From: CAYPJE01 sp964410945
GTDB lineage: Bacteria; Fidelibacterota; Marinisomatia; Marinisomatales; TCS56
Reading direction: 5' to 3'
Assembly: GCA_964410945.1 (NCBI GenBank)
Contig: CAYPJE010000074.1
Coordinates: 1-8,456, forward strand
DNA length: 8,456 bases
Positions 5,595-8,456 of this stretch are shown here, one piece after another (position 1 is the first letter of the stretch; every line of letters begins with the position of its first letter). The notes beneath the pieces are model-generated. The model was not told the DNA's origin. It worked only from the letters and a program-made list of their open reading frames with translations, and did not search any database. The translations under genes and the position numbers were made by a program.

Positions 5595-5621
5595 ATAGAT
5601 ACAATTATTAAAACCGTGCAA
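5592..5621 (-). promoter_or_regulatory. Candidate promoter of the arsR operon
   Basis: On the minus strand TATATT (5592-5597, five of six to the -10 consensus) lies 18 bp after TTGCAC (5616-5621, a weak -35). It would give a leader of about 25 bases before the arsR ATG. The overlap with the inverted repeat at 5575-5594 supports the pairing of promoter and operator. Confidence 0.4.
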
Positions 5622-5669
5622 TGATGATTTCAGGCGGAATACTGATTCAGTCCATAAAATGTGATAATC

Positions 5670-5744
5670 TGTAGGGACAAGTCATTGACTTGTCCGCAAT
5701 CGGACCAAATTAATTGACGGATAGAACACTGTTCTGTCCCTGCA
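5670..5744. repeat. 75-bp nested palindromic repeat (two hairpins inside outer inverted ends)
   Basis: Outer ends TGTAGGGACA (5670-5679) and TGTCCCTGCA (5735-5744) pair with one G-T mismatch. Within them are two hairpins: GGACAAGTCA/TGACTTGTCC (5675-5684, 5686-5695) with a perfect 10-bp match around one base, and GGATAGAACA/TGTTCTGTCC (5719-5728, 5730-5739) with one wobble. Between lies an AT-rich spacer. The arrangement is like a small MITE or REP doublet; outer and inner pairings are mutually exclusive, so it can fold in two ways. Confidence 0.65.
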
Positions 5745-5765
5745 ATACGGGTATTTGATTTGAAA

Positions 5766-5781
5766 ACAGCACATGTGCTGT
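5766..5781. repeat. 16-bp perfect palindrome
   Basis: ACAGCACATGTGCTGT is fully self-complementary. It resembles a third, shorter unit of the neighbouring palindromic element, whose hairpins also end in CTGTC or TTGTCC followed by CAA. It lies about 40 bp upstream of the candidate Rrf2 promoter, so it could alternatively be a binding site for a dimeric regulator. Confidence 0.55.
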
Positions 5782-5823
5782 CACAATAAATCATAATCTG
5801 GACTCAGTTTGTCCACTTTTTAC

Positions 5824-5853
5824 TTGCTTCAATATTTTCCTCCTTTTTATAAT
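5824..5853 (+). promoter_or_regulatory. Candidate promoter of the Rrf2-act operon
   Basis: TTGCTT (5824-5829) and a perfect TATAAT (5848-5853) with an 18-bp spacer. The predicted start lies some 45 bases upstream of the Rrf2 ATG, with no better promoter-like match nearer the gene. Strength of evidence is limited to the match with the housekeeping consensus. Confidence 0.5.
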
Positions 5854-5875
5854 CGCAGCGGGTAAAATCTTAAAA

Positions 5876-5891
5876 TTGATCACATTATCAA
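5876..5891. promoter_or_regulatory. Short inverted repeat ahead of the Rrf2 gene, possible operator
   Basis: TTGAT (5876-5880) and ATCAA (5887-5891) flank a 6-bp centre, 13 bases before the Rrf2 ATG and downstream of the candidate promoter. Rrf2 proteins often repress their own promoter through such AT-rich dyads. Five-base arms occur readily by chance in AT-rich DNA, so this is weak. Confidence 0.25.
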
Positions 5892-5904
5892 ATAAGACCA
5901 TCAA

Positions 5905-6354
5905 ATGCTGGGAATAAGTAAAGCCGCCGATTATTCAATTCTGGTCGTAGGATACCTTTCGGGAGTTGAGGTAAGGCAGGTCAGAACCAAAGATGAGATG
6001 GCTGAAACCTTAAACCTGCCGGCGGATTTCCTGTCAAAGGTATTGCAAAAACTGGTGAAATCTGAAATTGTGGAATCGGTAAAAGGACTCCGCGGCGGAT
6101 ATCGATTACCCCGTCAGCCAGAGGATATTACCCTGCGGGAAGTGATTGAAGCCATCGACGGCCCGCCGGTCATGGTCAGCTGTCTTCGGGAAAATTTCAA
6201 GGATTGCGGCCGGACCCAGCTCTGTCATCCGATTATTGAGAAAATGCGGGAAGTGGAAATTAAAGTTTCTGAAATGCTGGAAAACATTAATTTTACGGAA
6301 TTAATACCGTATATTCCCGACAGTAATTCCAATTCAAACAACTCAGAAACCTGA
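5905..6354 (+). CDS. Rrf2-family transcriptional regulator with three candidate Fe-S cysteines
   Basis: A 149-residue winged-helix regulator. The N terminus (ISKAADYSILVVGYL, residues 4-18), helix-turn-helix (about 28-58, with LPADFLSKVLQKLVKSEIV) and wing GLRGGYRLPR (61-70) are typical of Rrf2 proteins. The dimerisation region carries Cys93, Cys101 and Cys107, the same number and area as the cluster ligands of IscR and NsrR; His108 and Asp9 are candidate fourth ligands by analogy. It would sense iron-sulfur status, oxygen or nitric oxide. The C terminus ends in a Ser/Asn-rich tail. Length is normal. ATG at 5905 gives the expected N terminus, although no strong ribosome site precedes it. The TGA is one base before the actA ATG, so the regulator is in the ACIII operon and probably autoregulates it. 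The sensed signal is inferred. Confidence 0.93.
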   Translation: MLGISKAADYSILVVGYLSGVEVRQVRTKDEMAETLNLPADFLSKVLQKLVKSEIVESVKGLRGGYRLPRQPEDITLREVIEAIDGPPVMVSCLRENFKDCGRTQLCHPIIEKMREVEIKVSEMLENINFTELIPYIPDSNSNSNNSET

Positions 6355-6355
6355 A

Positions 6356-7003
6356 ATGGCACAGCTCTTCCCACGTTGGTCGAATAAATTACCGGCAGTG
6401 ATTGTCCTGGCAGTCATTCTGGTACTGAGTGCAATCGTGGGATTTTTCTGGTGGTTCGGTTCACCAAAATATACCGATGTCGGTTACCAGCCCAAACAAC
6501 CGGTCGATTACAGCCATAAAATACATGCCGGTGACCTGGGAATCGATTGCCGTTACTGTCATACCACAGTTGATAAAGCCGCGACTGCCAGTATCCCGCC
6601 CACCCAGACCTGCATGAATTGCCATAACCTGATTTTACCGGAATCCAAAAAGCTGCAGCCGGTACGCGATAGCTGGGCAACCGGTCAGCCCATCGAATGG
6701 GTCCGGGTACATAAGATACCCGATTTTGCCTATTTCAACCACAGCATTCATATCAATGCCGGTGTGGGTTGTGCCAGTTGCCACGGAAATGTAGCTGAGA
6801 TGGAAAAAGTCCGGTTAGTCGAACCACTATCCATGGGCTGGTGTCTGGACTGCCACCGGAATCCGGAACCGCATCTCCGTCCCCCGGAAGAAGTTACCAA
6901 CATGCACTGGATTCCCCCGGATAATCATATGGAATTAGCTGCCGTTTTCCGGACCGAACGTAACATCAACCCCAGCGAAGATTGCTCAGCCTGTCACCGA
7001 TGA
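6356..7003 (+). CDS. actA: Alternative complex III subunit ActA, pentaheme cytochrome c
   Basis: A 215-residue membrane-anchored multiheme cytochrome c, the first subunit of alternative complex III, which oxidises menaquinol and passes electrons to a periplasmic or terminal-oxidase acceptor. One N-terminal hydrophobic helix (about residues 13-34) serves as uncleaved anchor; the rest faces the periplasm. Five CxxCH heme motifs are visible: 65-69, 86-90, 139-143, 163-167 and 210-214, the last one next to the C terminus. VRVHKIPDFAYFNHSIH (116-132) with its histidines supplies distal ligands and is typical of ActA. Five hemes and about 200 residues match known ActA proteins. It starts one base after the Rrf2 stop and its last bases overlap actB (ATGA), indicating tight coupling; no strong ribosome site is seen. 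An isolated cytochrome c3/c7-type protein is the alternative, but the following ActB settles the assignment. Confidence 0.94.
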   Translation: MAQLFPRWSNKLPAVIVLAVILVLSAIVGFFWWFGSPKYTDVGYQPKQPVDYSHKIHAGDLGIDCRYCHTTVDKAATASIPPTQTCMNCHNLILPESKKLQPVRDSWATGQPIEWVRVHKIPDFAYFNHSIHINAGVGCASCHGNVAEMEKVRLVEPLSMGWCLDCHRNPEPHLRPPEEVTNMHWIPPDNHMELAAVFRTERNINPSEDCSACHR

Positions 7004-8456
7004 AAAACCAAATTAACGGAAAAGATTACTGGCGCAGCCTGGACCAGTTGGCTGACACACCCGAATTCCGGCAATTCGCGGAACGTGAATTTCCGGAAGG
7101 TGCCTCCGAATTAAGTGAAGGTGTGAACCGGCGAACCTTTTTATCATTGATGGGCGCTTCACTGGCCCTGGCCGGATTGGCAGGCTGCCGCCGACCGGTT
7201 GAAAAAATTATTCCTTATGTCACACCACCGGAAAATATTATCCCGGGAATACCGAAATTTTATGCCACCACCATGCCCAACGGCCTCGATCCAATCGGCC
7301 TGCTGGCGGAAAACCATGAAGGACGGCCTACCAAACTGGAGGGTAATCCCAAGCATCCCTCTTCCCTGGGAGCCACCAACCACTTTATTCAGGCTGAAAT
7401 CCTGAATCTGTATGATCCGGACCGTTCACAATCGGTACGGAACAATGGTTCCGAACGCTCTATCGAAGATTTTAGCGCCTTCTGGCGCAGTCGCCTGCCG
7501 GAACTGAAGGAAAACCAGGGTGCCGGACTCGCCATCCTTTCGGAATCATTCGCTTCCCCGACCCTGGCCCGCTTAAAGCAGGAATTACTGGAAGTCCTAC
7601 CACAGGCCCGCTGGTTCACCTGGGAGCCAATCTCGGATGAAAATATTTTTAACGCCCTGACAGAATTAACCGGTCAGACCTACCATCCACAATATCAGTT
7701 CGACAAAGCCCAAGTGATCCTGAGTCTGGAGGCCGATTTCCTCCAGTTGGAAACCGGGGCGATTGCCAACACCAAAGGTTTTTCCGCCGGCCGCCGGGTG
7801 GAAACAGAAAATGATTCAATGAACCGCCTGTATGCGGTTGAGAGCGGTTTCAGCATCACCGGGGGCATGGCCGACCATCACCTGCGTATGGCTGGCAGCC
7901 GGATTCCCGCTTTCACGCTGGCCCTGGCTCATGAACTGATCGCTCAAGGTTTGACGCTGCCAGGCGGAGTAATTCTACCCCATACCGATTTTAATACCGA
8001 TCAAAAATTCCTGCGTATCCTGGCCAAGGATTTATTGTCCCGGCGCGGAAACTCACTGATCACTGCCGGACGCCATCATCCAGTTGAAGTGCATCTGCTG
8101 GTATTATTGCTGAATACTGCCTTGGGTAATGTAGGAAAAACCGTTGATTTTTACCCGGTACAGGATGCGGTCTTGCCATCTACGGTTCAATTAATTGAGT
8201 TGGTTAATGGAATTGAAGCCAATGAAGTAACAGACCTGGTTATCCTGGGTGGAAATCCGGTCTATAATGCTCCTACTGATCTGGATTTTGCTTCGGTGCT
8301 CGGCAAAGTTGAAAACTCGACCCATCTCAGTTCCCATTATGATGAAACCTCTCAGTTGACAAACTGGCATATCCACCGGACCCATTTTCTCGAGGACTGG
8401 GGTGACACTGTCACCGTTACCGGCACTAAAAGTATAATCCAGCCCCAGATCGACCC
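7000..8456 (+). CDS. actB: Alternative complex III subunit ActB, N-terminal part (cut by window end)
   Basis: The open frame begins at the ATG at 7000, overlapping the actA stop by four bases, and runs 485 codons plus two bases without a stop to the window edge. ActB is a roughly 1000-residue periplasmic subunit that fuses a molybdopterin-oxidoreductase-like domain lacking cofactor to a ferredoxin-like domain with Fe-S clusters; only the first domain is visible. The start KDYWRSLDQLADTPEFRQF (residues 8-26) is diagnostic of ActB. A Tat signal follows, NRRTFLSLMGASLALAGLAG (43-62), ending at a lipobox-like Cys63. That is the only cysteine in the visible part, so the N-terminal Fe-S site of genuine molybdoenzymes is absent, as expected for ActB. 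The rest includes segments typical of the molybdopterin fold, such as ENHEGRPTKLEGNPKHPSS and VILGGNPVYNAPTD. The Fe-S domain and genes actC onward should lie beyond the window. Confidence 0.93.
   Translation, partial: MKNQINGKDYWRSLDQLADTPEFRQFAEREFPEGASELSEGVNRRTFLSLMGASLALAGLAGCRRPVEKIIPYVTPPENIIPGIPKFYATTMPNGLDPIGLLAENHEGRPTKLEGNPKHPSSLGATNHFIQAEILNLYDPDRSQSVRNNGSERSIEDFSAFWRSRLPELKENQGAGLAILSESFASPTLARLKQELLEVLPQARWFTWEPISDENIFNALTELTGQTYHPQYQFDKAQVILSLEADFLQLETGAIANTKGFSAGRRVETENDSMNRLYAVESGFSITGGMADHHLRMAGSRIPAFTLALAHELIAQGLTLPGGVILPHTDFNTDQKFLRILAKDLLSRRGNSLITAGRHHPVEVHLLVLLLNTALGNVGKTVDFYPVQDAVLPSTVQLIELVNGIEANEVTDLVILGGNPVYNAPTDLDFASVLGKVENSTHLSSHYDETSQLTNWHIHRTHFLEDWGDTVTVTGTKSIIQPQID

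Larger units (their letters stand above)
5561..5904. other. Divergent control region between arsR and the Rrf2-act operon
   Basis: This 344-bp stretch has no plausible gene. From the arsR side it contains an operator-like inverted repeat and candidate minus-strand promoter (5575-5621), a nested palindromic repeat (5670-5744), a 16-bp perfect palindrome (5766-5781), a candidate plus-strand promoter (5824-5853) and a short inverted repeat just before the Rrf2 start (5876-5891). The two promoters are about 200 bp apart and do not overlap, so each operon can be controlled independently. Confidence 0.7.

Noticed and set aside
6414..6680. Minus-strand open frame across actA
   Set aside because: It overlaps the region coding for the anchor and two heme motifs of ActA, which explain the sequence.
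7159..7619. Small open frames on both strands inside actB
   Set aside because: The actB frame is continuous through the whole region with family motifs, so these are shadows.
8191..8385. Minus-strand 64-codon open frame near the right edge
   Set aside because: It is antisense to the continuous actB frame and has no supporting features.

Overview
The window comes from a bacterium with moderate G+C content. It carries two adjacent, divergently transcribed modules: a metalloid (arsenic-type) resistance and thiol-redox operon on the minus strand, and the start of a respiratory operon on the plus strand encoding alternative complex III (ACIII). ACIII, together with small hairpin-forming intergenic repeats such as those starting TGTCATTCCGA and TGTCACTCTGAGCC, fits the Bacteroidota / Calditrichota / Neomarinimicrobiota side of the tree. 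That placement is an inference from gene content; no taxonomic marker lies in the window.

Layout. 3-128 (+): last 41 codons of an unidentified protein. 129-255: short convergent gap with nothing convincing. 256-1149 (-): patatin-like lipid acyl hydrolase. 1150-1324: gap with two inverted copies of one hairpin repeat; the copy next to acr3 can serve as its terminator, and a candidate promoter for the patatin gene lies between them. 1325-2374 (-): Acr3 arsenite exporter. 2375-2525: gap filled almost entirely by two repeat elements. 2526-5560 (-): a tight five-gene block transcribed arsR, COG0701 (ArsP-type) permease, thioredoxin-like lipoprotein, CcdA/ArsG-like eight-cysteine-free membrane redox protein with two key Cys, and a small TM0996-type thioredoxin; gaps are 3, 15, 1 and 28 nt. 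5561-5904: 344-bp divergent control region with a candidate promoter on each strand, an ArsR operator-like inverted repeat, a nested palindromic repeat and a 16-bp palindrome. 5905-6354 (+): Rrf2 regulator with three candidate Fe-S cysteines. 6356-7003 (+): ActA pentaheme cytochrome c. 7000-8456 (+): N-terminal 485 codons of ActB, cut by the window end.

How the genes may work together. ArsR would sense a thiophilic metalloid and release its own promoter. The block encodes two exporters (COG0701 permease and, farther downstream, Acr3) plus a possible thiol relay: a cytosolic CxxC thioredoxin, a CcdA-like membrane carrier with one Cys in each repeat half, and a lipid-anchored extracytoplasmic CxxC thioredoxin. 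No arsenate reductase (arsC) or methylase (arsM) is present here. On the other strand the Rrf2 gene is separated from actA by one base and actA overlaps actB by four, so an apparent redox/Fe-S sensor is transcriptionally and translationally tied to a quinol-oxidising respiratory complex.
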